Assembly: GCA_024699855.1 (NCBI GenBank) | Contig: JAMPIQ010000002.1 | Location: forward strand, 13,392,001-13,456,000 | Direction of reading: 5' to 3' | Length of the DNA: 64,000 nucleotides | Source of the DNA: Aphelenchoides besseyi | Taxonomy: Eukaryota > Nematoda > Chromadorea > Rhabditida > Aphelenchoididae | Program-made: the position numbers and the translations under genes | Notes under the pieces: generated by a model | What the model was told of the DNA's origin: nothing | The model's input: the letters and a program-made list of their open reading frames with translations, nothing else | Database searches by the model: none | Shown here: positions 23,466 to 33,140 of the stretch, in pieces | Layout: each line of letters begins with the position of its first letter | How positions within the stretch are numbered: the stretch's first letter is position 1

Positions 23466-24022
23466 GAAGCGCCCCAAAAAGTTGCTTCTAGAAAGTTGTC
23501 TTCGTTTTATCGGAGGTCATGCTACAGCACGCTAGAACGCTCCAAAGTTTTGGGCCCTCGTAAAGTCTTCCAGATGATGAACAAGGGAAAGTGTGCTGTG
23601 ATGGCCGCGTGGGTAAGCGGTCTACCTGCAGAAGCTCTCTTCTTTTGGTGGACGCGGGTTCGATTCTTTCGATTGTCGGGTGCGTTCTGCAGCCTTGTAT
23701 CCAGAAATCAGAAGGAAAAAGAGCAAGAGGTAGGTGACTGCAAGTGGTTCAATCGGCTTTTTTCGCACTTTTTGGAGTCGCTTAATAGATCCAATGCGAG
23801 CACTTGAAATCACGATTGAAAAACTCGAACCCGCGTCCACCAAAAGAAGAGAGCTTCTGCAGGTAGACCGCTTACCCACGCGGCCATCACAGCACACTTT
23901 CCCTTGTTCATCATCTGGAAGACTTTACGAGGGCTCAAAACTTTGGAGCGTTCTAGCGTGCTGTAGCATGACCTCCGATAAAACGAAGACAACTTTCTAG
24001 AAGCAACTTTTTGGGGCGCTTT
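23466..24022. repeat. P block copy 2: near-perfect palindrome
   Basis: Arms run from CGAAGCGCCCCAAAAAGTTG inward through AGTTTTGGGCCCTCGTAAAG and the tRNA-like module. The spacer (TTCGATTGTCGGGTGCG ... AATCACGATTGAAAAACTC) is in the same orientation as in copy 1. With T blocks 3 and 4 on either side it forms a palindrome of about 1.1 kb. Confidence 0.88.
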
Positions 24023-24363
24023 GAATGAGCTATCGCTCGTTCCGAAATGCCACCGTAAATTCGTACACTTCCCTTAGTACGATTGTAAAAAGAAATGAAT
24101 ATAAAATGGCAAAAATATTCCACGGCACCCGGAGTCGAACTCTCATCCTAGACCCATTTGGGAACGCATTCAGCCGACTGAGCCATGGGTGCCGCCTCCT
24201 GCCTAGGAAGATTTGTCGCCTATCTACCCAGCGCGGTCGGGGAGAGACGCAGAGACTGCGAGAGAGCGAAGACGGCAGGAGAGAGTGTGGGTGCAATGAT
24301 GTTGTGTTTCCCTCTTCCCCAAAAGCAAGTCCATTCCCTTTGATGTTGTTTCTTGTGTTAGCT
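24023..24363 (+). repeat. T block copy 4
   Basis: Plus-orientation T block. Its tRNA-like module has complementary ends GGCACCC/GGGTGCC, an A-box-like TGGCTCAGTCGGCTG and a B-box-like GTTCGACTCC, but no good D or anticodon stem, so I call it tRNA-derived rather than a working tRNA. Confidence 0.85.
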
Positions 24364-24505
24364 ACTATGACAACTCATTGGTGTTGTTGTCCCAAAAAAA
24401 GTGATAATCACACGATGAGTCATGCGTGCTCCTATGGCGCAGTGGTATGCGCGGCGGGTTGAGGACCGAAAGGTCGCAGGTTCGACTCCCGATCATTACA
24501 AACAA
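24364..24505. repeat. Left inverted arm of the mariner cassette, with tRNA-like sequence
   Basis: Contains a second, different tRNA-like module: TATGGCGCAGTGGTATGCGC (a D arm with perfect GCGC/GCGC pairing), then GGACCGAAAGGTCGCAGG and TTCGACTCCC. The acceptor stem does not pair. The whole arm returns inverted at 25761-25911. Confidence 0.8.
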
Positions 24506-24650
24506 AAACGCACGCGCAGATTCACGAACCTTGAAGAAATCGTCATCCTTCTGAGGGCGTAGGGGCACAATTTTTGACGTTTTTTATCTTTTAAAATTAC
24601 TCATTTTTGTCAATTTTAGCCTTCTTTTCAACATTCAAAAAATGAAAAAA

Positions 24651-25735
24651 TACAGGGTGTCCCAGCACAACCGGAAGATTTTGAAAGCTTATTTCTCGGC
24701 GATTTCTGAACCGTTTTTTATGCGGTTTTTTGTTGTTGATAAATAAGACAAAGCAATTTTGTTTGGCGTCGAGAAAAGTTGCAAAATTCCATCGGAATTG
24801 CTCGAAAATTGCATCTTGGCCAAAGGATGCAGAAATTGACGAAATTTTCCAATGATGAGCATTTTGGACAGTCATTTTTTCAATTGTTTATCCGTTAAAT
24901 TTCAACACTTTTTCCGTTGTTTTCAATGACTTTGTGCATTCGTCGTTCAAAATCGTCCACTGCTCGATCAATCAATTCTCGATCCAAAATTTGCAAATTC
25001 CCGTTCGATTTGTGCTTCCAAGTCGTTCAAGTTTTCTGGCTCCGTCCGATAGACCCGATCTTTAAAATGACTCCAAAGAAAGAAGTCACACGGGGTTAAA
25101 TCCGGGCTGTAAGATGGCTACGGATATGGAGCAACAGAATTGTCTCCTCGCCGACCCATCCAACGCCCCGGGAACTAATTGTTCAACCAATCACGGACTC
25201 AAAATGTGAAATGGGCCGGGGCCCCATCGTGCATAAACACGACGAGGTCTTGAAGTCCCCATGATTCGAGAGTGAGGTAGAACCGATCTTGGAACAACCG
25301 AAGATACGAATCGCCGTTCACGTTGTCTTGCGTGAAAAACGGCCAACAACTCCCATTTTCCCGATAGCTGCCTAAATAGTCAATCGAGGAGAATGGAGAG
25401 AAGCTTCTCGGTACCTGAATTGCGAGATTACAATCTCGGTGTTGATTAAGACTTGCCAGTTGGGATTCATGTCCGACCAATAACAAAAGTTATGGCGATT
25501 GACGGCGCCTTGAACAGCGAAGTGGGTCTCGTCGGAAAACAGCAAATTCGAGAGGAAGCCGGGATTGTTGACGATAACTTCCAATTGAGAACGAGCAAAA
25601 TCAAAACGAGTAACCCAATTTGCAGGAGTTAACGCTTGAAGCAAACGGAGCTTGTACGGATGATAACTTTCATTCTGAACAAACACATGATTCGAATGTT
25701 TGAATAGCTTACCGTTGGAATTCGATGAATCGTCG
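24651..25735 (-). mobile_element. Decayed mariner-type element, 5'-truncated
   Basis: One end is intact in style (TACAGGGTGTCCCAGCACAA at 24651). Transposase coding runs on the minus strand, about 25735 to 24895: FHPYKIQ-like YHPYKLRLLQALTPANWVTR, NLLFSDETHFAVQG (first Asp), VFMHDGAPAHFT (second Asp), FPGRWMGRRGD, and SYSPDLTPCDFFLW (third Asp). Stops interrupt the last third, for example a TAG just before PSYSPDL. The N-terminal helix-turn-helix half is missing. It belongs to the mariner relatives with HDGAPxHF and SPDLTPCDFF motifs. It sits between inverted arms as cargo of the T-block cassette. Confidence 0.85.
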
Positions 25736-25760
25736 GTTCGTGAATCTGAGCACACGTCTT

Positions 25761-25911
25761 TGTTTGTAATGATCGGGAGTCGAACCTGCGACCTTTCGGT
25801 CCTCAACCCGCCGCGCATACCACTGCGCCATAGGAGCACGCATGACTCATCGTGTGATTATCACTTTTTTTGGGACAACAACACCAATGAGTTGTCATAG
25901 TAGCTAACACA
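25761..25911. repeat. Right inverted arm of the mariner cassette
   Basis: Reverse complement of 24364-24505, including the tRNA-like module, ending GTTGTCATAGTAG where the next T block starts. Confidence 0.8.
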
Positions 25912-26247
25912 AGAAACAACATCAAAGGGAATGGACTTGCTTTTGGGGAAGAGGGAAACACAACATCATTGCACCCACACTCTCTCCTGCCGTCTTCGCT
26001 CTCTCGCAGCCTCTGCGTCTCTCCCCGACCGCGCTGGGTAGATAGGCGACAAATCTTCCGAGTCAGGAGGCGGCACCCATGGCTCAGTCGGCAGTACGCG
26101 TCCCCAAGTGGGTTAGGATGAAAAAAGTTCGACGCCGGGAGCCGTCGAATACTTTTGCCATTTTATATTCATTTCTTTTTGCAATCGTACTAACAAGGGA
26201 AGTATACGAATTTACGGTGGCATTTCGGAACGAGCGATAGCTCATTC
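25912..26247 (-). repeat. T block copy 5
   Basis: Inverted T block, with the CCGACCGCGCTGGGTAG form and tRNA-like module GGCACCCATGGCTCAGTCGG. It forms the inverted partner of T block 4 around the mariner cassette. Confidence 0.86.
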
Positions 26248-26804
26248 GAAGCGCCCCAAAAAGTTGCTTCTAGAAAGTTGTCTTCGTTTTATCGGAGGTC
26301 ATGCTACAGCACGCTAGAACGCTCCAAAGTTTTGGGCCCTCGTAAAGTCTTCCAGATGATGAACAAGGGAAAGTGTGCTGTGATGGCCGCGTGGGTAAGC
26401 GGTCTACCTGCAGAAGCTCTCTTCTTTTGGTGGACGCGGGTTCGAGTTTTTCAATCGTGATTTCAAGTGCTCGCATTGGATCTATTAAGCGACTCCAACA
26501 AGTGCGAAAAAAGCCGATTGAACCACTTGCAGTCACCTACCTCTTGCTCTTTTTCCTTCTGATTTCTGGATACAAGGCTGCAGAACGCACCCGACAATCG
26601 AAAGAATCGAACTCGTAACCCGCAAAAGAAGAGAGCTTCTGCAGGTAGACCGCTTACCCACGCGGCCATCACAGCACACTTTCCCTTGTTCAGTATCTGG
26701 AAGACTTTACGAGGGCCCAAAACTTTGGAGCGTTCTAGCGTGCTGTAGCATGCCCTCCGATAAAACGAAGACAACTTTCTAAGAGCAACTTTTTGAGGCG
26801 TTTC
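26248..26804. repeat. P block copy 3, spacer inverted relative to copies 1 and 2
   Basis: Same palindromic arms as the other P blocks. The spacer reads GAGTTTTTCAATCGTGATTTC ... CCCGACAATCGAAAG, the reverse of copies 1 and 2. Confidence 0.87.
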
Positions 26805-26816
26805 GAATGAGCTATC
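26805..26816 (+). repeat. Start of T block copy 6, cut by the BEL/Pao insertion
   Basis: GAATGAGCTATC is the first 12 bases of a T block; its remainder resumes at 35519. The 5 bases CTATC (26812-26816) are repeated at 35519-35523 as target-site duplication. Confidence 0.85.
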
Positions 26817-27020
26817 TATAGAGGAATTTGTTCCGTTAGATATTTATTGATAGTAAAACTGATGAACAACTAGTGAAAGTATAACACTTAATTAGAAACG
26901 AGCAAACTCGTGAATTTATAGGCTACTGATAAGACGGGAACAAAGGGTTGTAAATGTCTGGTGCCGATGACGGGCTTCAATTTACGACTCTTTCATTAAT
27001 TGATAAGGGTTCCGTTCACA
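26817..27020 (-). repeat. BEL/Pao LTR, 3' copy
   Basis: 204 bp. In element sense it begins TGTGAACGGAACCC and ends GGAACAAATTCCTCTATA. It differs from the 5' copy at about three positions. The 3' end TA, in place of the usual CA, is a little unusual. Confidence 0.9.
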
Positions 27021-27049
27021 CTCCCGAGGCGAAACTGGAACGGGATTAC

Positions 27050-27925
27050 TCAGTTTTGATGAGGTTTAATCTGAACGAATCGCCGGATGAATTGAATAGG
27101 TGAGACAAGAGTTGTCCACGCAAGCATGATAAAGAAAATCAAACAGAGAGCAACGATTATGAGTGGTGCGTGAAGCAAATAGTAAAACAAGGATTCAAAG
27201 GCAATACGCAAATTGGGTTGATTGAATAATCCATTCAAGAAGTGAATGCGAACTGTTCCAATTGAGAGCTTCGGTCCTTGTAATGTGCCACTGAGAATTT
27301 GTCTCTGGGTCGACTTGGGGCATTGAACCATGCAAAATTCGTTGACCGAGGTTGCGGGGAGATGTAGTCGAACTTCATTTGTTTTATTGTTGCAGCGAAT
27401 TACGAAGTTTATAGAGGCGCAATCGACTCGAGCCATTACTTCTGAAGTTGATGTTTCACATTGATATTTCAAAAGTGCTCCGGGTTGACAGGCGGCGCAT
27501 CCTTTCATTTCCTCGAAGGTGGCACTGCATTTTGCAGTTGAGTCCAAAATTTGAAATTTGTGATCAAATGACAATGAGAGTGTTGTTATGGCATGATCGA
27601 TGTGGCGTCGGACGGTGGAGTTTGAACCGTATTCGAAGTCAATTGTTGGCAATGATTTGTTGAGATTGGTTGGAGGGTTAGAGTCGCATTGCACCAAATC
27701 CTGTCGAGTATCACATTGGCAGTCATGATAAAAACGACAGTGTGATGATCCAACCTTCGCGTCCTGTTCAGTTAGACAATGAACTTTGGTTCTTGATTCG
27801 TCCTTGACGATGTAGATCTTGTCTTTGATCTGTGCGAAGTTGGTGGTTGATGGGTGATGTGGTAGACTCAACTTCGTGATTTGCAACGTTCCTTGCTGGA
27901 ATTTAACCGTGTTGCCACTTGACAC
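27050..27925 (-). CDS. BEL/Pao envelope-like, C-terminal part
   Basis: An open frame of 291 codons, cysteine-rich (for example CRFYHDCQCDTR, MKGCAACQPG, FCMVQCPKST), with a single strong C-terminal membrane segment (PLIIVALCLIFFIMLAWTTL) and a short basic tail. Layout and cysteine spacing suggest the membrane-proximal portion of a class II fusion glycoprotein of the phlebovirus G2 (Gc) type known in nematode BEL elements; this assignment is inference. It lies downstream of the pol-env frame, separated by stops and a frame change, so the envelope is interrupted in this copy. Confidence 0.65.
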   Translation of the reverse strand: MSSGNTVKFQQGTLQITKLSLPHHPSTTNFAQIKDKIYIVKDESRTKVHCLTEQDAKVGSSHCRFYHDCQCDTRQDLVQCDSNPPTNLNKSLPTIDFEYGSNSTVRRHIDHAITTLSLSFDHKFQILDSTAKCSATFEEMKGCAACQPGALLKYQCETSTSEVMARVDCASINFVIRCNNKTNEVRLHLPATSVNEFCMVQCPKSTQRQILSGTLQGPKLSIGTVRIHFLNGLFNQPNLRIAFESLFYYLLHAPLIIVALCLIFFIMLAWTTLVSPIQFIRRFVQIKPHQN

Positions 27926-27991
27926 TTGAACGGTTTGTTGTGTTGTTGTGTTGAGCGTGTGAGTTGTGATGTTGAAAATGGCAACGTTGAA

Positions 27992-28300
27992 TCACTCTTG
28001 ACAATTGAAATGAGTGTGATCCTCGTTTGACTTTCGATGTGGGCAGATCTTATAGAACATGCACGATGGAGAAGTTAATAGGCATCCACATAAATAACCG
28101 ATACATCCGTTGGTGCAGTGTGTATGTCCAAGGATCTCGTTGACTTCAGTTCCAAATTCGGGCACCTTCTGTTTGATTTCAATGCTTTCACAGAAGCTTA
28201 CTTTGCATGAGCCTGCAAGAGGACATCGTCGAACTGCGTGCGTTGCAGGATAAAAATCAAATGAGTAATGTCGAATATTCGTGACACAAGTTGACATCAC
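27992..28300 (-). CDS. BEL/Pao envelope-like, middle fragment
   Basis: Cysteine-rich 102-codon frame (CPLAGSCKVSFCES, CTNGCIGYLCGC, CMFYKICPH) between the end of the long pol-env frame and the C-terminal envelope frame. It fits as the middle of the Gc-like ectodomain, out of frame with both neighbours. Confidence 0.55.
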   Translation of the reverse strand: MMSTCVTNIRHYSFDFYPATHAVRRCPLAGSCKVSFCESIEIKQKVPEFGTEVNEILGHTHCTNGCIGYLCGCLLTSPSCMFYKICPHRKSNEDHTHFNCQE

Positions 28301-28321
28301 ATCGACTAGTTGAACTTCAAT

Positions 28322-31300
28322 CTATTGACTGAGTTGTTTCTTGGGATTGGTCAGTCGAAAGCATACTCGTTCATGTAGTCGTATTGAGCTAATGGCGTTG
28401 TATTTGATTCGACAACTGTTGTCTTCACAATTCTCGGTGCTGGAAGTTAATACGATCGTCTGAGTGCATGCTGAGGCGGAAGAAATCAAAATCAGGATGA
28501 CGAGCAGTAATGTCTTCTTTCGATTGGCTGCAGATGCTGGAAACGAATATTGATTTGGTCGTGTAGTCGTTGTGTTGGTTGTTTTCCACGTTATCCATTT
28601 GAAGCAATTCCAGATGATACGTAGCGGAATTCGGACAATTTGTAAGGCTGCTGTGACGAATGAGAGAACCATCAGGAATGTGGTTAAGAAGAGGAAGAGG
28701 ATGATTGACTCGATTATTCGTCGAAAGGTCGGAAAACATTGTAGGTTGTGCAGCAACTGTGTACAGAGAGTACATTGGATTTGTTCGCAGAAATTGTGTG
28801 CTTGACACATTTTTGACGTGTTGGTCACAATGCGCCCTTCCCGCCAGGCAAATACGACGATGTTGTGTTCCGCTGCACTGATTTCTGCCGGTAGGAGCAT
28901 TGATTCGGTCTTCTTTGGTGATTCGATATGATAGTGTTTCGTGGGCACTGTAATTTCAAACAGATCGAATTGTGCGTCTGAATTGATGATAAATCCGGAG
29001 GTGTTGCACGTAATTGAAACCGTGGATTCCTCACCGGAGGTTGAACGGTGATTATAGGTTGTAATCGTACTGGATCCGTAAGCGATGATGGGTATCTCAG
29101 TATTGTTGATGTGATAAATCAGTTGTTCATATGATGGAGCGAAGCAGAATTTGGTACCGTTTCGGTAGCATGTGTTTTGAGCACAGCAATTTTCGAGCCC
29201 AGTTGGTAGACCAATCCCAACGCACTTTCTCCAATGATTTCGATGGCTTACAGTTAGTGATTTGACCAAGTGACTGGTACCGTCGTTAAGCCAAATTTTG
29301 TGAACGAGCCGAGTGACTGGAGTCGGATCACATTTGACCGTCGGCGTTGTTGAGCAGAAGTCTGGTGCTTGAAGACTGATGTTGTAGAGAGTTTTGGCAG
29401 TTGCGGACTTATCGTTTGGCACGGAATGATCAGCACAATGTGTTTGTTCCTTTGTGCAAGTGCACGGACTACCACAAGCAAATTGAAATTGTTTGTTGGT
29501 GTCGATCGTGGCGTGTACCACCTTTCCCGGTTCATTGAAGCATTCCTGTAGTCTATAACACAGCGTTCGGTCTGTTTTGAGGTAGACGGCGATTGAAACT
29601 AGTGTGCATTGATCTACGTGATAAGCGGTTGTTATGTCTTCGTTTCGACAGTTGGGAATGTGGTTTTGTGCGAATCCAAAATTTGCGAAAAAGGAGAGGA
29701 TAGCCATGATGACAAACGTTTGAAGCTTTCGAGGGCGTAGGTTGTATCCTCGTGTAGTTGGTCTTATGTCAGTTTCTTCCCCTTTTGTTTGGGGAGTTTC
29801 CTTTTTTATTGTCGTCCAACGGATTTCCAATGGGAAGGCGTGGTTCAGCGAACGTTGAGTTACGTTTCCTTTGGAATTCTTCAAGGTGACGCCTCGTATT
29901 TCGTTGTCAACCGACTTGTTAAGTGCGATAATTAACCCGGTTTTCCAGTTGATTTTTGGTTCATTTTCGTCGTGTATGAGAACGACTTCACCCACTTCGG
30001 GGCTTCGCTTCAGGCTACGATGAGCATCTTTGAGACTCAGTTGATGGTGTTGACGTAGTGATTGTAGGTAAAGTTCTCTCCACACATTCCAAAATGATTG
30101 ACGGATTGCTTGTGTTAGTCTGATGCGCTCCCTGAGACTTTCTCTTGATGATGCTTCTTGGGGTAAATACGGTTCGTCTTCATCGAAGTCGGTTGCGAAC
30201 TCTGGTGAGTTAAAGTTTGTCATGATTAGATCGATGGGTCGAATGATGTTTTCTTCAGAAGAGAAAAGTGGTCGTGTGTTGATGACGGAGGAAATTTCGG
30301 CGACGATTGTGATGTATTCGTCAAACGTTGGTATTTTCCGTGATAGTGCGGCTTTGTAGGCTGACTTGAAGGTGCCGACAAGCCGTTCGTAGTATCCACC
30401 TTTCCAGGGACTATAAGGTGTGATGAAGTTCCACTGGAGCTTGTGACCAAAGCGTTTTTGTAACAAAATGAATTGTGGAGCGTTGTCGCAGTAAGTTTTG
30501 GATGGCATTCCATACTTGGTGACGAATCGTCGGAAGGCGTTAAGCGTCGCTTCGGCAGTAGTTTCCAACGTTGCTTCGATGTGTATCGTTCTGGTTACGA
30601 GGCAAGTAAATAGCAGTGACCAGGATTTGATTCGATTGTTTAGCAGTCGCACCCTGGTTGGTCCGAAGTAATCTATTCCCACGTGCTTGAATGCTGTTGA
30701 TGGATTGAATCTTTCCGCTGGTAGCGCAGGCATTGTTGGTCTCGCGAACGGTTTGCTCTTGAGTCGATTACACCGATTGCAATTCCGTATCATTGCTTTT
30801 ACGACTGAAGTGAGTCCGGGGATCCAGAAATATTGTCGAACGGCTGCTGTTGTTTGGTCTCTGCCGCAATGAAATCGTTTGACATGGAGGTGTTCGACTA
30901 GTAGTTTAGTGATGCTGTGATGATTCGGCAAATATATTGGTGTTTTTGCACTAGCTCTGAGGTTGGAATTTTGAAGTCTCGTGGTGTAGATTCCATCCTC
31001 TTCCCTCATCTGGTATTGCCTGATAGATTGTTGACTTGGTGGGATATCTCGAGTTGCTGTTTTGATCAACATTGGAATGATGAGCTGATCCGTGATAGCA
31101 GATGTTTGAAGTGTCTTCAGTTTATCTCTGAATTTGATAGTTTTGGCCGCAGTAATCGCGAAGATAACTACTAATCGGATTACGTTCACGAGTTTTTGCC
31201 AGTTTGAGAGTCGGACGGCGACTTGGGAAATCCAATGGGGTGGTTCGTTGTGGTCCACTTGTTGGGTGTGTAGAGTTGTCGCTTTCTCGAGTGGCAGTAA

Positions 31301-32590
31301 CTGCGTTGTTGGTTGAATGGACCATGATTCCCTTGGTTGAGTGATGAAATCTGTTTCTTGCCACCACAGCTTGTTGTCTTGTAATTCCACCAAGTTCATT
31401 CCTCTGGTGGGTAGATCAGCTGGATTGAATGTGGTTGGCACGAATTTGTATTCCGTTGTGTGAGCGTTTTGTAGGATCTCTAACCGATTGGCCACGAACC
31501 TGATTACTCCTTCCAAAGTCGGTACTTTTATCCACGATAAGACGCATTTTGAATCGATCCAGTGTATGGTCTTCTCAATTTTCAGATGCTTCAGCTCTTC
31601 TGTGACAAACTTAGTGAGTTTGCAAGCAAGGGAGGCGGCTGTCAGTTCGAGTTTCGGAATGTTCATCATTTGCCACGGCGTGACAAGACTTTTTGCCATG
31701 ATGACCGAAGAGATGTTGTTTTGTTGAATATAGATTGCCATTCCAAAGGCACGTTCACTAGCATCTGAGAAAACGTGTAAGTTTACTGGTTGTCGAACGT
31801 CAACCTTGATGTGTCGTTTAACAGTTAGAGTTCGATCGTCATTCCCGATGAGTGCAAATTTCCAAGCCTTTGTTATCGATTCGTCAAGTACTTCGGTATC
31901 CCAATCGTAGAGCTTACTCGGTTTGTCTTTAGTTTTCGTTTCCGTTGCATGGCAGATTCGATGGAAAACGTATTTTGCTTCCAATGATGCAGGAGAAGCA
32001 ATGCCGAACGGGTCGTAGACCGCGGAATAGTGTTTGGAGACTTGTCGTTTTGTGAGTTTAGCCGATTCTCCGAATTTTGGCCATTTGATGGTGAACTCGT
32101 CGGTGTCCAAGAACCATTTCATACCAAACAAATTGCCAATATGATGACCATCTTGTTGTTTGAAGGTAGATCCAAAGTGTTTGTTGACGTTTTCATCACT
32201 TGAAGTGATTTCGTGCAATTGTAGTTGGGCTGCTTTGAAGATCTCAATTGCCGATGACATCCGTTTTATCCCTGTCGTCAAGTTTTCACTTAGTAGCATC
32301 AGGTTGTCAACGTAGATGTTGTCTTGGATTTCGCGCGCGACTTCGTCGTTGACTGTCGATAAGTGATGCTGCACGGTTGCATTGAGTATGAATGGACTTG
32401 AGATGATTCCAAATGGAATTCTGGTGAATTTCAAGTGCAGCAAGTTTGTTGAACTTGGAGGTTGTAGAGGATCCTTCAACCATAGGTATCTTACTGAGTC
32501 CCGATCGTCTTCAGCAAGGCTGATTTTCAAGAATGCCGATTTGAGGTCTTCGAAGGTGACGGCCTTTCCGAATCGAGCTCTTAAGAGCAT
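28322..32590 (-). CDS. BEL/Pao polyprotein: RT, RNase H, integrase, then envelope-like N-terminal part
   Basis: An open frame of 1,422 codons. Residues 1-300 hold reverse transcriptase (FGIISSPFILNATVQHHL, then IYVDNLMLL near residue 93; upstream fingers lie outside this frame). RNase H starts at about 270 (LHVFSDASERAFGMAIYI). The integrase has HHCC zinc finger HCGRDQ...RNCNRCNRLKSK (about 600-640) and DDE residues in HVGIDYFGP, TYCDNAPQFI and YYERLVGTFKSAYKA. From about residue 962 a signal-peptide-like stretch (MAILSFFANFGFAQ) begins a cysteine-rich envelope region with a membrane segment (IILFLFLTTFLMVLSFV) and a second hydrophobic leader (LLLVILILISSASA) before a Gc-like start. Pol and envelope thus share one frame. 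Confidence 0.88.
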   Translation of the reverse strand: MLLRARFGKAVTFEDLKSAFLKISLAEDDRDSVRYLWLKDPLQPPSSTNLLHLKFTRIPFGIISSPFILNATVQHHLSTVNDEVAREIQDNIYVDNLMLLSENLTTGIKRMSSAIEIFKAAQLQLHEITSSDENVNKHFGSTFKQQDGHHIGNLFGMKWFLDTDEFTIKWPKFGESAKLTKRQVSKHYSAVYDPFGIASPASLEAKYVFHRICHATETKTKDKPSKLYDWDTEVLDESITKAWKFALIGNDDRTLTVKRHIKVDVRQPVNLHVFSDASERAFGMAIYIQQNNISSVIMAKSLVTPWQMMNIPKLELTAASLACKLTKFVTEELKHLKIEKTIHWIDSKCVLSWIKVPTLEGVIRFVANRLEILQNAHTTEYKFVPTTFNPADLPTRGMNLVELQDNKLWWQETDFITQPRESWSIQPTTQLLPLEKATTLHTQQVDHNEPPHWISQVAVRLSNWQKLVNVIRLVVIFAITAAKTIKFRDKLKTLQTSAITDQLIIPMLIKTATRDIPPSQQSIRQYQMREEDGIYTTRLQNSNLRASAKTPIYLPNHHSITKLLVEHLHVKRFHCGRDQTTAAVRQYFWIPGLTSVVKAMIRNCNRCNRLKSKPFARPTMPALPAERFNPSTAFKHVGIDYFGPTRVRLLNNRIKSWSLLFTCLVTRTIHIEATLETTAEATLNAFRRFVTKYGMPSKTYCDNAPQFILLQKRFGHKLQWNFITPYSPWKGGYYERLVGTFKSAYKAALSRKIPTFDEYITIVAEISSVINTRPLFSSEENIIRPIDLIMTNFNSPEFATDFDEDEPYLPQEASSRESLRERIRLTQAIRQSFWNVWRELYLQSLRQHHQLSLKDAHRSLKRSPEVGEVVLIHDENEPKINWKTGLIIALNKSVDNEIRGVTLKNSKGNVTQRSLNHAFPLEIRWTTIKKETPQTKGEETDIRPTTRGYNLRPRKLQTFVIMAILSFFANFGFAQNHIPNCRNEDITTAYHVDQCTLVSIAVYLKTDRTLCYRLQECFNEPGKVVHATIDTNKQFQFACGSPCTCTKEQTHCADHSVPNDKSATAKTLYNISLQAPDFCSTTPTVKCDPTPVTRLVHKIWLNDGTSHLVKSLTVSHRNHWRKCVGIGLPTGLENCCAQNTCYRNGTKFCFAPSYEQLIYHINNTEIPIIAYGSSTITTYNHRSTSGEESTVSITCNTSGFIINSDAQFDLFEITVPTKHYHIESPKKTESMLLPAEISAAEHNIVVFAWREGRIVTNTSKMCQAHNFCEQIQCTLCTQLLHNLQCFPTFRRIIESIILFLFLTTFLMVLSFVTAALQIVRIPLRIIWNCFKWITWKTTNTTTTRPNQYSFPASAANRKKTLLLVILILISSASACTQTIVLTSSTENCEDNSCRIKYNAISSIRLHERVCFRLTNPKKQLSQ

Positions 32591-33140
32591 TCCAACCAGG
32601 TTTGCAATAAGAGTCGGCCCTCGGTAAAGATATCTGTTAAGAGAGTCGTCAGAACGTAGCGTGGCACTGGCATCGTGTACTACTCGTAGCTTTTGTTTGT
32701 CGACTCGAAAGACTCCATGATGTGGGAGATAACGATTTTTCAGTTAAACGTTATCCTTTGGTGCTACTTCTATGATCCCTTCTTGGAGTTGGAGTTAAAT
32801 GATTTGGTCGTAGCGTTTCAACCTTTCTGGGTGCTTGGATAGTGAATTCCAAACGGAAGTCAAGCGGCCGAGACTCATCTAGAAGTGATCACTTTTGAGT
32901 GGATAGGCTTCTTTCCATGGCCATGCGGCTTCGTAGCGTCCATCAGGAAGACGTCGAAGTGTTTTTTTGGAATAGTTGAAGTGCCTCTTCATCATCATTA
33001 GAGGGCACATCGGTTAATCCCAAGGTTTCCAAATTCCATTCAAACTTCAGTTGTTTGGCATCCGTTTTGGCGGTTGTTTTGAATATTATTTGGTCCTTTT
33101 CTTGGGGATCTTCTTCGTTTGTTGTGGCGTTTGCGATGTG
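32591..33140 (-). pseudogene. BEL/Pao reverse transcriptase N-terminal part, frame-broken
   Basis: The stretch between protease and the long pol frame should encode the RT fingers. Readable pieces (for example WRYLPHHGVFRV-like and VRVVHDASATLRSDDSLN-like segments on the minus strand) are spread over more than one frame with stops, so this part of the copy is disrupted. Confidence 0.55.

Noticed and set aside
24420..24500. tRNA-like sequence with GCGC/GCGC D arm as a functional tRNA
   Set aside because: Acceptor, anticodon and T stems fail to pair, and it is part of a duplicated inverted arm.
26278..26774. Open frames inside P blocks (MSSFYRRSCYSTLERSKVL and relatives)
   Set aside because: They arise on both strands of a palindrome and change frame between copies; no protein motif.
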